A stretch of DNA of 25,647 nucleotides from an uncultured Lachnospiraceae bacterium (lineage in GTDB: Bacteria > Bacillota > Clostridia > Lachnospirales > Lachnospiraceae), in assembly GCA_900546495.1 (NCBI GenBank), contig URDN01000036.1, forward strand, positions 1 through 25,647, given 5' to 3'. Below the pieces are notes generated by a model. It did not search any database. It worked only from the letters and a program-made list of their open reading frames with translations, and had not been told where the DNA came from. Position 1 is the first letter of the stretch, and each line of letters opens with the position of its first letter. The position numbers and the translations under genes were made by a program. Positions 1-7,125 of this stretch are shown piece by piece.

Positions 1-260
1 ACGATATGCGAATAGCGGGAAGGATTGTGGGAGTGCAAAGCACGGAGCAATCCGTGTGTTCAAGATTATACGTGCAGATTCGAAAATCTTTTTCCGTCAG
101 AGTTTTCCTATGCACTTCTTTCGTGCAGATTCGAAAATCTGCGATTTTCTCATTGTCCGGCATTCGCCGTACAATCCGTCAGCGCTTCATACATGCTTTT
201 GCAAGCAAGCTTTCAACGCATGTCCGAATCACTTCCTATCTGCACTTCTCAAAGCTAACG
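1..260. repeat. Extragenic repeat region downstream of pheS
   Basis: No credible gene is seen here. A 19-base direct repeat, CGTGCAGATTCGAAAATCT, occurs at 71-89 and 122-140, a 51-base period. The second copy extends into a perfect hairpin, GCAGATT-CGAA-AATCTGC (125-142). It overlaps an alternative hairpin, GAAAATC-TGC-GATTTTC (133-149), so the two folds exclude each other. The region follows the pheS stop codon, where pheT would often start; pheT is not within these 260 bases. Short reading frames here are not supported by any recognisable protein sequence. The repeat probably belongs to a dispersed extragenic family, but that is inference from one window. Confidence 0.6.
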
Positions 261-1280
261 CTAAAATTGTTTTAAAAATCTGTCGTCATTCTCGTAAAGC
301 AGACGCATGTCATCGATTTCATATTTTAACAGTGCGATACGCTCCAGACCTACACCAAATGCAAATCCTGAATATTCCTTTGGATCAATGCCGCTCATCT
401 CAAGTACATGCGGGTGAACCATTCCACAGCCAAGAATCTCAATCCAACCCTCGCCTTTACAGAAACGACATCCTTTTCCACCGCATTTGAAGCAGGTTAC
501 GTCAACCTCTGCGCTCGGCTCTGTGAACGGGAAATGATGCGGACGGAATTTTACTTTTGTCTCCGGTCCGAACAGCTCTTTTGCAAACTCCTGTAAAGTT
601 CCTTTCAGATCTGCAAATGTAACACCTTTGTCAATGACCAGACCTTCAATCTGATGGAAGGACGGAGAATGGGTTGCATCTACTTCATCGGCACGGAATA
701 CACGTCCCGGTGCGATCATACGGATCGGCAGTTTACCTTTTTCCATAACACGAACCTGTACCGGAGAAGTCTGAGTACGAAGTACGATCTTGTCATTGAT
801 ATAGAAAGTATCCTGCTCATCTTTTGCCGGATGGTTTGCCGGAATATTCAGAGCTTCAAAGTTATAGTAATCATACTCTACTTCCGGTCCTTCTACGACT
901 TCATATCCCATACCAACAAAGATACGTTCTACTTCTTCCAGGGCGATGGTATTTGGATGGCCATGACCCACGCGGTTTTTCTTTGCCGGAAGTGTTACGT
1001 CGATGACTTCTTTTTTCAGTTTATGCTCCAACTCCAGAGCTTCCATTTTCTTTTTAGTTTCTTCCAATTTCTGCTCGATGGCTGCTCTTGTCTCATTTAC
1101 CATCTGACCAACCAGCGGACGCTCCTCCGGGCTGACATCTTTCATTCCTTTTAATACAGCAGTAAGTTCACCTTTTTTCCCAAGGAAAGCGACACGGACA
1201 TCATTTAATCCGTTTAATCCCTCAGAACTTTCGATAGAAGCAAGTGCTTTTTCTCTGATCTGCTTTAACTTGTCTTTCAT
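261..1280 (-). CDS. pheS: Phenylalanine--tRNA ligase alpha subunit
   Basis: This is the catalytic alpha chain of the cytosolic (alpha-beta)2 enzyme that charges tRNA-Phe using ATP. It has 339 residues, normal for PheS. The N-terminal ~90 residues are the charged helical coiled-coil arm that contacts tRNA. The class II core follows: motif 2 around residues 194-212 (FRADEVDATHSPSFHQ) and motif 3 around 307-320 (FGVGLERIALL). A CxxC-x4-CxxC insertion (C263, C266, C271, C274) precedes GWIEILGCGMVHP; I believe this zinc-ribbon-like insert is common in Firmicute PheS. The ATG at 1280 has a GAAGGAG ribosome binding site. Upstream lies a T-box leader, so expression should rise when tRNA-Phe is uncharged. 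pheT, the usual next gene, is absent from the 260 bases that remain. Identification is certain. Confidence 0.97.
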   Translation of the reverse strand: MKDKLKQIREKALASIESSEGLNGLNDVRVAFLGKKGELTAVLKGMKDVSPEERPLVGQMVNETRAAIEQKLEETKKKMEALELEHKLKKEVIDVTLPAKKNRVGHGHPNTIALEEVERIFVGMGYEVVEGPEVEYDYYNFEALNIPANHPAKDEQDTFYINDKIVLRTQTSPVQVRVMEKGKLPIRMIAPGRVFRADEVDATHSPSFHQIEGLVIDKGVTFADLKGTLQEFAKELFGPETKVKFRPHHFPFTEPSAEVDVTCFKCGGKGCRFCKGEGWIEILGCGMVHPHVLEMSGIDPKEYSGFAFGVGLERIALLKYEIDDMRLLYENDDRFLKQF

Positions 1281-1376
1281 CTTTAATCTCCTTCTTTAAT
1301 ATAAATAATTTCGTTTTATATAAGTGCGCCTTTGCACAAAGTGCTTTTCACAGGAAATCCAGTATCATTTTCTGCA

Positions 1377-1408
1377 AATAAAAAACGTCCCTTCATAAAA
1401 AAGGGACG
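1377..1408 (-). terminator. Intrinsic terminator of the pheS T-box leader
   Basis: On the minus strand the stem CGTCCCTT / AAGGGACG (1386-1393 with 1401-1408) has a 7-base loop and is followed by a run of T (GTTTTTTATTTG). It lies directly after the T-box motif, as expected for the terminator that competes with the antiterminator fold. Confidence 0.9.
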
Positions 1409-1416
1409 AAAAATTT

Positions 1417-1690
1417 CCGCGTTACCACCCGGCTTCCCGACATGCATCGGACACTCTGATGCGTAACGTGCATGACCCGTCTGTTCCTACTTATCGTTTC
1501 ATTGTTCAAAACAGCAGCTCCAATGGGAATTTCACCAGATGTCTTTCCTTAAGTGTATTCTCAGCCAACGTACACTCTCTCTGTAATCCGATCATCTGCC
1601 TACTGACATCTTCTCAGCTTTTAAAAATATATGTTCCTGATTATGACTCAGGACCGATTCAAACATAGTATTCAAAAATGTTCTTCACAC
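1417..1690 (-). promoter_or_regulatory. T-box leader (tRNA-Phe responsive) of pheS
   Basis: The conserved T-box sequence GGGTGGTAACGCGG is read on the minus strand at 1430-1417 and is followed at once by the leader terminator. Further upstream are typical stem I elements in order: AGTA (specifier-loop side), AGAGAG, then GGCTGAG. The strand returning through CATCTG is followed by a TTC at 1529-1527, which fits a phenylalanine specifier codon in the bulge opposite AGTA. T-box RNAs bind the matching uncharged tRNA and switch to the antiterminator. Motif and terminator are seen directly; the specifier position is inferred from partial folding by eye. The 5' boundary is approximate. Confidence 0.9.
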
Positions 1691-1720
1691 TCTTGATGTA
1701 AGAGACGAATCATTTAATAT

Positions 1721-1748
1721 ATGATATATTTTTTTCACATCTCTGCAA
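1721..1748 (-). promoter_or_regulatory. Candidate promoter for the pheS T-box transcript
   Basis: On the minus strand TTGCAG (1748-1743) and TATCAT (1726-1721) are separated by 16 bases, just upstream of the T-box leader in very AT-rich DNA. An overlapping TATATT is also possible, so the exact -10 is uncertain. Confidence 0.45.
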
Positions 1749-1803
1749 ATCCATATATTCGAATCAAAACTAGCATTAATTCTAGCATAGCTTATTTAAA
1801 ACA

Positions 1804-2670
1804 TCAAGTATTTTTGTCCTGCTGCCGCTCTTTTTTTCTGCGACGCGCTTCCTGAATCTCCACCAGCAAAATTTCAAACAGGTTGTTAACTTCCGCGCAC
1901 ACCAGGAAAATATACATGCTGATGTAAAGCCAGAACATCAACAACAAAATCGTTGTCAGACTGCCATACAAAGAAAATCCATTAAAATAATTCACATAAA
2001 TGGACAGTCCAAAGGAAAATACATACCATGCAGCAGAACATCCCACCGCTCCGATCAACTGACTTCTATAAGTAGCCGTACGGTTTGGCAGCACTTTATA
2101 AATAAACATAAAAAATACGATCAGCACAAAAAACAAAATCAACATACGCAATTTTAATACAATATGTGTCACGATGGACAAAATCGGCGCATATTGCACC
2201 AGCATGTTCTGAATCTTCTGACCAAATACCAGAAATACCATCAGTAAAATAATGACCAGAATCAATACGAATGTCTCGATCATTGCACGGAAACGCAGTA
2301 CAAACCAGTTTCGTGTCTCATCAGTATCGTATACAATATTCAATCCATAACGAAGACTCTGGATAGATTTTGCTGCAGAATAAATTGCAAAAATCACCGC
2401 GATTGGCAGCACTTTCGCTGAATTTGTATACACTTCATCCACGATATTGATCAACATCGGTGTGATCTTGATCTGTCCCGGAAGCACCATCTGGATCACG
2501 GACAGAACGGTACTCTCACTCACTGGGGTAAACCGCAGCAGTGACAAAAATACCAGTAAAAATGGGATTGCTGACATAATGATAAACAGCGCTGCCTGTG
2601 CCGCATAAGCTCCAATATTATCTTTTTTCAATTTCGCCAAAAAGAACCGTATCAAATGCCTATAGTCCAT
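1804..2670 (-). CDS. YihY/BrkB-family integral membrane protein
   Basis: A 288-residue multi-spanning membrane protein of the YihY/virulence factor BrkB family (once wrongly called RNase BN). Hydrophobic segments begin with AALFIIMSAIPFLLVFLSLL, and about six are visible. The family's pattern of a short cytoplasmic N-terminus (DYRHLIRFFLAKLKKD) and a basic C-terminus (RRRKKERQQDKNT) is clear. I chose the ATG at 2670 because AGGGGAG lies at the right distance. An in-frame ATG at 2775 would add 35 residues of lysine-rich, unconserved-looking sequence without a good ribosome binding site. It lies 140 bases downstream of the SpoIID-like gene on the same strand and may be co-transcribed. The molecular function of the family is not established; transport or envelope roles have been suggested. 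Confidence 0.9.
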   Translation of the reverse strand: MDYRHLIRFFLAKLKKDNIGAYAAQAALFIIMSAIPFLLVFLSLLRFTPVSESTVLSVIQMVLPGQIKITPMLINIVDEVYTNSAKVLPIAVIFAIYSAAKSIQSLRYGLNIVYDTDETRNWFVLRFRAMIETFVLILVIILLMVFLVFGQKIQNMLVQYAPILSIVTHIVLKLRMLILFFVLIVFFMFIYKVLPNRTATYRSQLIGAVGCSAAWYVFSFGLSIYVNYFNGFSLYGSLTTILLLMFWLYISMYIFLVCAEVNNLFEILLVEIQEARRRKKERQQDKNT

Positions 2671-2809
2671 ATTTTCTCCCCTTTGATGCATAAAGTGCAC
2701 CGTTCTCATATGTTTACAACTCGATAGATTACCAGATTTTATCCATTTCAGCAAGTTTTTTCTTCTTTTTGCCATACTCCCTTTGCATTTTTTCTTTCTT
2801 TCTGCCCTG

Positions 2810-4759
2810 CTATTTTTCCCAAAAAAGTTCTGTCCCCGGGAAAAAACATTGCAAGATCTCAGCTGCCGTTTTGCCTGTCCGTGCCATGCCGTCTGCGCCG
2901 TACTGGCTCATACCGATCCCGTGTCCCAGTCCGCCGCCAATAATCTCATATCTGCCATTTTCCTGTTCCTGCAATGTAAAAAACGCACTTGGCAGCATGG
3001 TAATAGTATTGGCATTCTCTCCGTTTTTATCCGACAGAGACACGCAGATCTGCCAAATCAGATTGCGAATGAGATTTTCATTGTATACATGTACCTCCCC
3101 ATTTTCAAAAATCACTGCCAGATCCGTTACTGCACCGGCATCTGACCTGCCGCAGATCTTAATTCCGGTACAATTGCCAAAATCAGATACAGTCGCCACA
3201 TGTTGTCCGTTCCGGGACACAGCTATCAGCTTCCCATCCTGCCGATTTAAAGCTTCTTCAATTTTTTTCATCAGCTGATCCCTGTGTTCAGACACCTGAA
3301 GTTCCCCTTTCCACCGGAAAAATCTGCTTTCGCTGTCATATGCCTGCACCGACCAGTCTTTCAAAAAATCATTCATAGAAACCGGTTGTTCCCCGGAAAG
3401 CAGCAGGCTTACTTTTCCAAGATAATCCAACGGTTCCTGCTGCCATACTTCCAGACCGGTGGTATAACCACAGGAAGTTGAAAAATAATAAACCGATGCC
3501 AGCCGTCCTTCATAGCTTAAAACCTCACCTGCTGTTGCATTTACTGCATCTGTCGCCGCCTGATTTTCATTGGCAGGCAGATACACCTGACATGCGGTCG
3601 TGTCATCCACATCTGCATGATAAGTTTCATATGTGGTTCCAAGCGCCTGTATGGCAACATACGTTCTGGCACAGACTGCCTGTGCCTTCAATGCCTCCGG
3701 TGCAAAGAAAGATGGCATTTCCCCGGGAACTACACCACACAGATATGCCTCCATTCCCAATTCATTGACCAGCCATAATCCGGAATCTCCACGATACACA
3801 TGCAGATTTCCCGCATAGCTTCCTTTTTCGTTTCCGTCCGCATCGCATAATTTCAACCTGTTGTCTCCGGAAATTTCCGCAAGCACCTGATCGGTCTGGT
3901 GTGTCTCCATCCATGCTTTACAGCTTCGTACTTCTCCAGCCGGGATCACATCTTCCGTTTCTCCGGCACGAAGCTTCCATTCCACATCACATTTGATCCA
4001 GACATCTTCCCGAAAAACCTTCTTCTGATCCTGTGTCAGAAGTACCCGGATCATATCCGGAACTGTGATCTGATCCGTCGTTTCCGCTCCCTGTTCTGTT
4101 TCCACGTTTTCCCTCTTTCCACGATTTGTTGCCTCCGTCTGTTTCTGTTCTTCCTGTGCATAAATTCCAAGGATCAGATTGCCCTGCACATATACCACAT
4201 ATTTTTTTCCATATTCCATCTGACAGCTTTCCAGATCACAGTCATAATTCCCATTATCTGCCATAATCCGTGCTTCCCCGGATATTTTTCCAAGATACTG
4301 TAACGTAACCTGAGACACCGTATCCTTTACCTGAATCTTTTCCAGTAAAAATTCATAAACCACATTCCACTGTGCCCGGCTTAAAACATCTCCTGCGGCA
4401 AGCTGTGCCTGTCCCAGAACATCTTTTTTATACTCCCCGAATCCCAGTTTTTCTAATATCAGCTGCACATCCTCTGTTGTCACATATTCCCGCAATTCCG
4501 GGAGCAGCAGCCGTCTTGTCTCCTCCGGTGTCAGATTGGCAGCCTGAAGGTATCCAGCCAGTTCTGAAGATTTGACACGGTCTGACCATCCATCTGCATT
4601 CTCCACCGCCTGTACATTTGGTTTTAGCAAGAAACACAGCACAAAAAGCAGACCGATTCCCAGACACAACCATCTATATTTGCGGCGTCTGCGCCTGTTC
4701 TTCTGTCTCATCACATATGCCCGTCCATAACTTACCACCGTTTTTTGCTGCCTCATCAT
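2810..4759 (-). CDS. SpoIID/LytB-domain cell-wall protein
   Basis: A membrane-anchored, outward-facing protein with a C-terminal SpoIID/LytB domain. SpoIID is a lytic transglycosylase acting on denuded glycan in engulfment; LytB is an amidase enhancer. From the preferred start it has 649 residues, about twice SpoIID. It begins with a basic stretch (RRRRRKYR) and one membrane segment (roughly residues 31-46), then ~280 residues I do not recognise. The SpoIID core begins near residue 325: PGEMPSFFAPEALKAQAV contains the likely catalytic Glu (residue 347), followed by YYFSTSCGYTTG and the C-terminal GGGLGHGIGMSQYGADGMA. The ATG at 4759 is preferred since AGAGAGGGA lies 9 bases upstream; an ATG at 4795 lacks a site. 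No other sporulation gene is adjacent, so it need not be the engulfment enzyme. Confidence 0.88.
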   Translation of the reverse strand: MMRQQKTVVSYGRAYVMRQKNRRRRRKYRWLCLGIGLLFVLCFLLKPNVQAVENADGWSDRVKSSELAGYLQAANLTPEETRRLLLPELREYVTTEDVQLILEKLGFGEYKKDVLGQAQLAAGDVLSRAQWNVVYEFLLEKIQVKDTVSQVTLQYLGKISGEARIMADNGNYDCDLESCQMEYGKKYVVYVQGNLILGIYAQEEQKQTEATNRGKRENVETEQGAETTDQITVPDMIRVLLTQDQKKVFREDVWIKCDVEWKLRAGETEDVIPAGEVRSCKAWMETHQTDQVLAEISGDNRLKLCDADGNEKGSYAGNLHVYRGDSGLWLVNELGMEAYLCGVVPGEMPSFFAPEALKAQAVCARTYVAIQALGTTYETYHADVDDTTACQVYLPANENQAATDAVNATAGEVLSYEGRLASVYYFSTSCGYTTGLEVWQQEPLDYLGKVSLLLSGEQPVSMNDFLKDWSVQAYDSESRFFRWKGELQVSEHRDQLMKKIEEALNRQDGKLIAVSRNGQHVATVSDFGNCTGIKICGRSDAGAVTDLAVIFENGEVHVYNENLIRNLIWQICVSLSDKNGENANTITMLPSAFFTLQEQENGRYEIIGGGLGHGIGMSQYGADGMARTGKTAAEILQCFFPGTELFWEK

Positions 4760-4844
4760 TGTCACGATCCCTCTCTTTTTACCCGCTGTTATCATTTTGT
4801 TGCACGTTTCCTATAAAAATGAGAATACTCTTTCATCGGATCAT

Positions 4845-4928
4845 TTTGAACGCAGAATAAGCATTCCCCCGCTTCAAGTGCGCAGAGCACTAAGCGGTGG
4901 GAAAAGGGGATGCTTATGTCCGCTTTAC
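4845..4928 (-). repeat. IS200/IS605-like end hairpin, copy C
   Basis: Read on the minus strand this is a large imperfect hairpin: ATAAGCAT ... CCCACCGCTT-AGTGC-tctgc-GCACT-TGAAGCGGGGG ... ATGCTTAT, then TTCTGCG and TTCAAA. It matches the copies at 22043-22103 and 22196-22267. The match to copy B stops after TTCAAA, which resembles the TCAA right-end cleavage site known for IS608-type elements. On the other side it keeps GTAAAGCGGACAT, as in the long copy. No transposase gene is nearby. It sits between the 6S RNA terminator and the SpoIID-like gene, inside that gene's probable promoter region. Assignment to the IS200/IS605 family is inference from hairpin and border shape. Confidence 0.65.
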
Positions 4929-4990
4929 AATAATCCTGTCTGTGAAAAACATCATCTCATATCTGATGTAACACCTTATGGTTTTACGGG

Positions 4991-5032
4991 CAAAAAAAGA
5001 ACCGGATATGATGCATTCACATCATATCCGGT
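4991..5032 (-). terminator. Intrinsic terminator after the 6S RNA
   Basis: A perfect 13-bp stem, ACCGGATATGATG (5001-5013) with CATCATATCCGGT (5020-5032), has a 6-base loop. On the minus strand it is followed by TCTTTTTTTG (5000-4991). This fits termination of a minus-strand transcript coming from the 6S RNA. The plus strand has only a weak T run after the stem. Confidence 0.88.
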
Positions 5033-5037
5033 GATTC

Positions 5038-5090
5038 TCTTTTGTAGTTTATGATTTTTCTTTTGTAACGCAGATCTTTCTCTTTTGTAA
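5038..5090 (-). repeat. Three phased repeats in the 3' tail of the ncRNA
   Basis: On the minus strand TTACAAAAGA occurs at 5090-5081 and 5068-5059, and CTACAAAAGA at 5047-5038, spaced 22 and 21 bases. They fill the stretch between the 6S-like core and its terminator. This close spacing is unlikely by chance in so short a region; the function is unknown. Confidence 0.6.
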
Positions 5091-5275
5091 TCCCAGAGTG
5101 CCGTTCCTGCAATTTTGACTCCTAGCAACGCTAGGGGGGATTCCGCAACCGGTCTTCTGCCTTCCACTGCATATTCGGTGGCCTGGCATCCAGCCGACAA
5201 TTTAGGATTCCCATAAAAGAAAATGTAGGTTCAAAATAGCAGGGTTCTCGCACACCCCAGGAATCACTTTCGCTA
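5085..5275 (-). ncRNA. ssrS: 6S RNA (RNA polymerase regulator), candidate
   Basis: 6S RNA mimics an open promoter and sequesters the housekeeping RNA polymerase holoenzyme. On the minus strand the 5' part (TTCCTGGGGTGTGCG) pairs imperfectly with the 3' part (ACGGCACTCTGGGAT). A perfect inner helix, CCTGC-T-ATTTTGA with TCAAAAT-T-GCAGG, follows. Then comes a less paired zone with TGAACCTAC and GGGAATCC on the 5' side and a small hairpin, CCTAGC-gtt-GCTAGG, on the 3' side, as in 6S central bubbles. A terminal stem (TGCC..CCAC / GTGG..GGCA) closes it. The 3' end resembles E. coli 6S (CTGCGGCGGCATCTCGGAGATT). A consensus promoter ends about 7 bases upstream and a strong terminator follows. Family assignment is from memory of 6S features, not a covariance-model search. 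Confidence 0.75.
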
Positions 5276-5281
5276 TAAATG

Positions 5282-5310
5282 ATTATACTTTACTATGTGC
5301 ATCTTGACAA
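5282..5310 (-). promoter_or_regulatory. Strong housekeeping promoter of the 6S-like RNA
   Basis: TTGTCA (5310-5305), a 17-base spacer and a perfect TATAAT (5287-5282) lie on the minus strand, predicting a start near 5275. It begins 20 bases after the cdd stop codon, so the RNA is its own unit although deoC-cdd transcription may run into it. Confidence 0.85.
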
Positions 5311-5329
5311 TAAAAAATTCAAATTTTTT

Positions 5330-5749
5330 TCAGGAAAGTTCTGGAGCAGTTGCCAATTGCTCTTCCGTTAAGGAAAACGCATAGGGTAGTAATTCTTCCA
5401 GTGTAACTGCTTTGTATTTGCCATCACAGCTTAACATGATCACTTCAAAATCCGGTTCACAAAACTCTGCCATCACCTGTCGACAGACACCGCAAGGTGA
5501 CGTCAGCTCCTTGCTGTCACTGATGATTGCAATCACTTGAAATTCACGATAGCCTTCCGAAACCGCTTTAAAAATCGCGGTACGCTCCGCACAGTTTGTC
5601 GGTCCGTAAGCAGAATTTTCGATATTGCATCCGGTAAAAATAGTACCGTCTTTGCACAGCAGTGCTGCGCCAACATGAAATCCAGAATACGGCACATATG
5701 CTTTTTCTTTTGCTTCCTGTGCTTTCCGGATCAATTCTGACAAATCCAT
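5330..5749 (-). CDS. cdd: Cytidine deaminase
   Basis: It hydrolyses cytidine and deoxycytidine to uridine and deoxyuridine plus ammonia in the cytoplasm, for pyrimidine salvage. The protein has 139 residues, the size of homotetrameric Firmicute Cdd. Zinc and catalytic residues are visible: NIENSAYG substrate loop (42-49), C53-A-E55 with the proton-shuttle Glu, and PCGVC with C86 and C89. The ATG at 5749 starts one base after the deoC stop, and its GGAG lies in the last deoC codons, so translation is likely coupled. An upstream in-frame ATG at 5794 lies inside deoC and is not preferred. Pairing with deoC is a common nucleoside-catabolism arrangement. Confidence 0.96.
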   Translation of the reverse strand: MDLSELIRKAQEAKEKAYVPYSGFHVGAALLCKDGTIFTGCNIENSAYGPTNCAERTAIFKAVSEGYREFQVIAIISDSKELTSPCGVCRQVMAEFCEPDFEVIMLSCDGKYKAVTLEELLPYAFSLTEEQLATAPELS

Positions 5750-5750
5750 C

Positions 5751-6401
5751 TTATTCTCCGTCCTGCAGCATGGAAATTGCACTGCTTGTACCAATCCTGC
5801 TGCATCCTGCCTCGATATATTGCTCCATATCTTCTTTTGAACGAATACCTCCGGCAGCTTTGATCTTTACATTCGGTCCGATATGCTCTTTCATCAGATA
5901 AACATCTTCCAAAGTTGCTCCTCCGGTTCCAAATCCAGTAGATGTCTTGATAAAATCCGCTCCAGCTGCAGTAACAGCATGACACATTTCGATTTTTTCT
6001 TCTTCGGTCAGATAACAGGTTTCGATGATAACTTTTAAAATCTTATCCCCAACTTCCTGTTTCAGCAGCCGAATTTCTTCGGTTACCTGCGGATACTGTC
6101 CGTTTTTCACCATGCCAAGGTTGATCACCATATCAATCTCGCTGGCGCCATCCGCCAATGCCTGACGTGTCTCCATCAGCTTTGCCTCTGTATTCGCATT
6201 GCCAAGCGGAAAACCAACAACTGTGCAAATGTTTAATTCCGGAAAATACTCATGTGCACGCTTTACATAACTGCTTGGGATGCATACAGAAGCCATGCGG
6301 AAGAAACGCGCTTCCTGACATAACTGCTGAATTTCTTTCCATGTCGTTACTGCTTTTAATGCAGTATGATCGACAAATCTGTACAATTCTTCTTTCTTCA
6401 T
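5751..6401 (-). CDS. deoC: Deoxyribose-phosphate aldolase
   Basis: It splits 2-deoxyribose-5-phosphate into glyceraldehyde-3-phosphate and acetaldehyde, the last step of deoxynucleoside catabolism. The protein has 216 residues, typical of DERA. A class I aldolase TIM barrel is evident: the Schiff-base lysine is K152 in DFIKTSTGFG. Partner residues are D90 (SEIDMVINLG) and K181 (KIKAAGGIRS), and the family segment TVVGFPLGNAN is at 60-70. First gene of a two-gene unit with cdd. A perfect palindrome, TTTTGTACAAAA, lies about 40 bases upstream of the start and could be an operator; I see no clear -35/-10 pair. Confidence 0.97.
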   Translation of the reverse strand: MKKEELYRFVDHTALKAVTTWKEIQQLCQEARFFRMASVCIPSSYVKRAHEYFPELNICTVVGFPLGNANTEAKLMETRQALADGASEIDMVINLGMVKNGQYPQVTEEIRLLKQEVGDKILKVIIETCYLTEEEKIEMCHAVTAAGADFIKTSTGFGTGGATLEDVYLMKEHIGPNVKIKAAGGIRSKEDMEQYIEAGCSRIGTSSAISMLQDGE

Positions 6402-6441
6402 ATCTTTACCTCATTTTTACGAATACATCAATCATAATACA

Positions 6442-6453
6442 TTTTGTACAAAA
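6442..6453. promoter_or_regulatory. Candidate operator palindrome upstream of deoC
   Basis: TTTTGTACAAAA is a perfect 12-base palindrome 41-52 bases upstream of the deoC ATG, in AT-rich DNA. Position and symmetry suit a repressor site for deoC-cdd. No known regulator motif is claimed. Confidence 0.3.
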
Positions 6454-6671
6454 AATCTATACTTACTGATATTTTCAGAAATTGTCACAACAAATATGCA
6501 TTTTCCTTCTGTTTCCGGGCAACAATTACTATAACTTATTAATATCATAAGACAGTCTGTTTTTTTAATTATTGCATCACTTATAATAGAACTTACTTTC
6601 AATGCCATCTTGCTTACAGATGTGAATTAATATATACTGTGTTTCGGAAAAATGATCATTAAATTTTTTTC
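6454..6671. other. AT-rich intergenic DNA, nothing recognised
   Basis: This is the rest of the gap between deoC and the terminator downstream of the small membrane protein. I see no reading frame with protein-like content, no convincing promoter and no strong hairpin with a T tract. AGACAGTCTG followed by T7 near 6548 has too short a stem to call a terminator. Confidence 0.5.
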
Positions 6672-6720
6672 AATAAAAAAGAAAGATTCGGGAAATGTAA
6701 ATTACTCCATATTCCCTGAA
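6672..6720 (-). terminator. Terminator downstream of thrC and the small membrane protein
   Basis: On the minus strand TTCAGGGAATATG and CATTTCCCGAA pair with two single-base bulges across a 10-base loop, followed by TCTTTCTTTTTTATTG. It lies 35 bases after the stop codon of the small membrane protein. Confidence 0.8.
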
Positions 6721-6754
6721 CCCTTCTGTCTGTTTTTACTTCTACATATATTTC

Positions 6755-7117
6755 TTATCCATATGTTTTCTTTGCTTTGCTAAGCTGAGCCATGTACCAT
6801 GCAATTCCAACCAGAAAAATACCAATTCCAATCGCTTCTGCCAATTTATTCGTAATAAGAAACTCTGTAATCAGTCCCCATGCACCAAAAAGCATACACA
6901 AAACACCAAAAATAATGGTCTTTGGTGACATTACTTCGCAAAACTCTTTTGGCTGCCGAATATGATACAGTTCCTGTTCGGAAAACAACCATTTTGGAAT
7001 CTGATGTTCGCATTTCATCTTGCCTGCAGTAAACAGACAGTAAATGCCGCAAATAATCAAAATCACATCTACAATACTCATAACCCCGTCTCTATTAAGC
7101 GCTGCTGCTACAACCAT
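6755..7117 (-). CDS. Small membrane protein of unknown function
   Basis: A 120-residue protein with three hydrophobic segments: VDVILIICGIYCLFTAG, TIIFGVLCMLFGAWGLITEF and EAIGIGIFLVGIAWYMA. A polar stretch of ~35 residues lies between the first two (HQIPKWLFSEQELYHIRQPK). I do not recognise a named family, though I have the impression of similar short proteins in Lachnospiraceae. The start is uncertain: the ATG at 7117 is used here, but the ATG at 7081 (MSIVDVILII) puts the first membrane segment at the very N-terminus and may be the true start. It begins 8 bases after the thrC stop, so it is probably co-transcribed with thrC. No link to threonine synthesis is evident. Confidence 0.75.
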   Translation of the reverse strand: MVVAAALNRDGVMSIVDVILIICGIYCLFTAGKMKCEHQIPKWLFSEQELYHIRQPKEFCEVMSPKTIIFGVLCMLFGAWGLITEFLITNKLAEAIGIGIFLVGIAWYMAQLSKAKKTYG

Positions 7118-7125
7118 ACCTACTC

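Noticed and set aside
1770..1788. Direct repeat CTAGCAT (1770-1776 and 1782-1788)
   Set aside because: Very short, no T tract and no matching inverted stem; likely chance in AT-rich DNA.
4800..4845. Sporulation (sigma-E-like) promoter for the SpoIID-like gene
   Set aside because: GTATTCT resembles a -35, but no acceptable -10 lies at the correct spacing.
4976..5200. Minus-strand reading frame of 74 codons
   Set aside because: It runs through the 6S-like RNA and its terminator; the RNA structure, promoter and terminator explain the sequence better.
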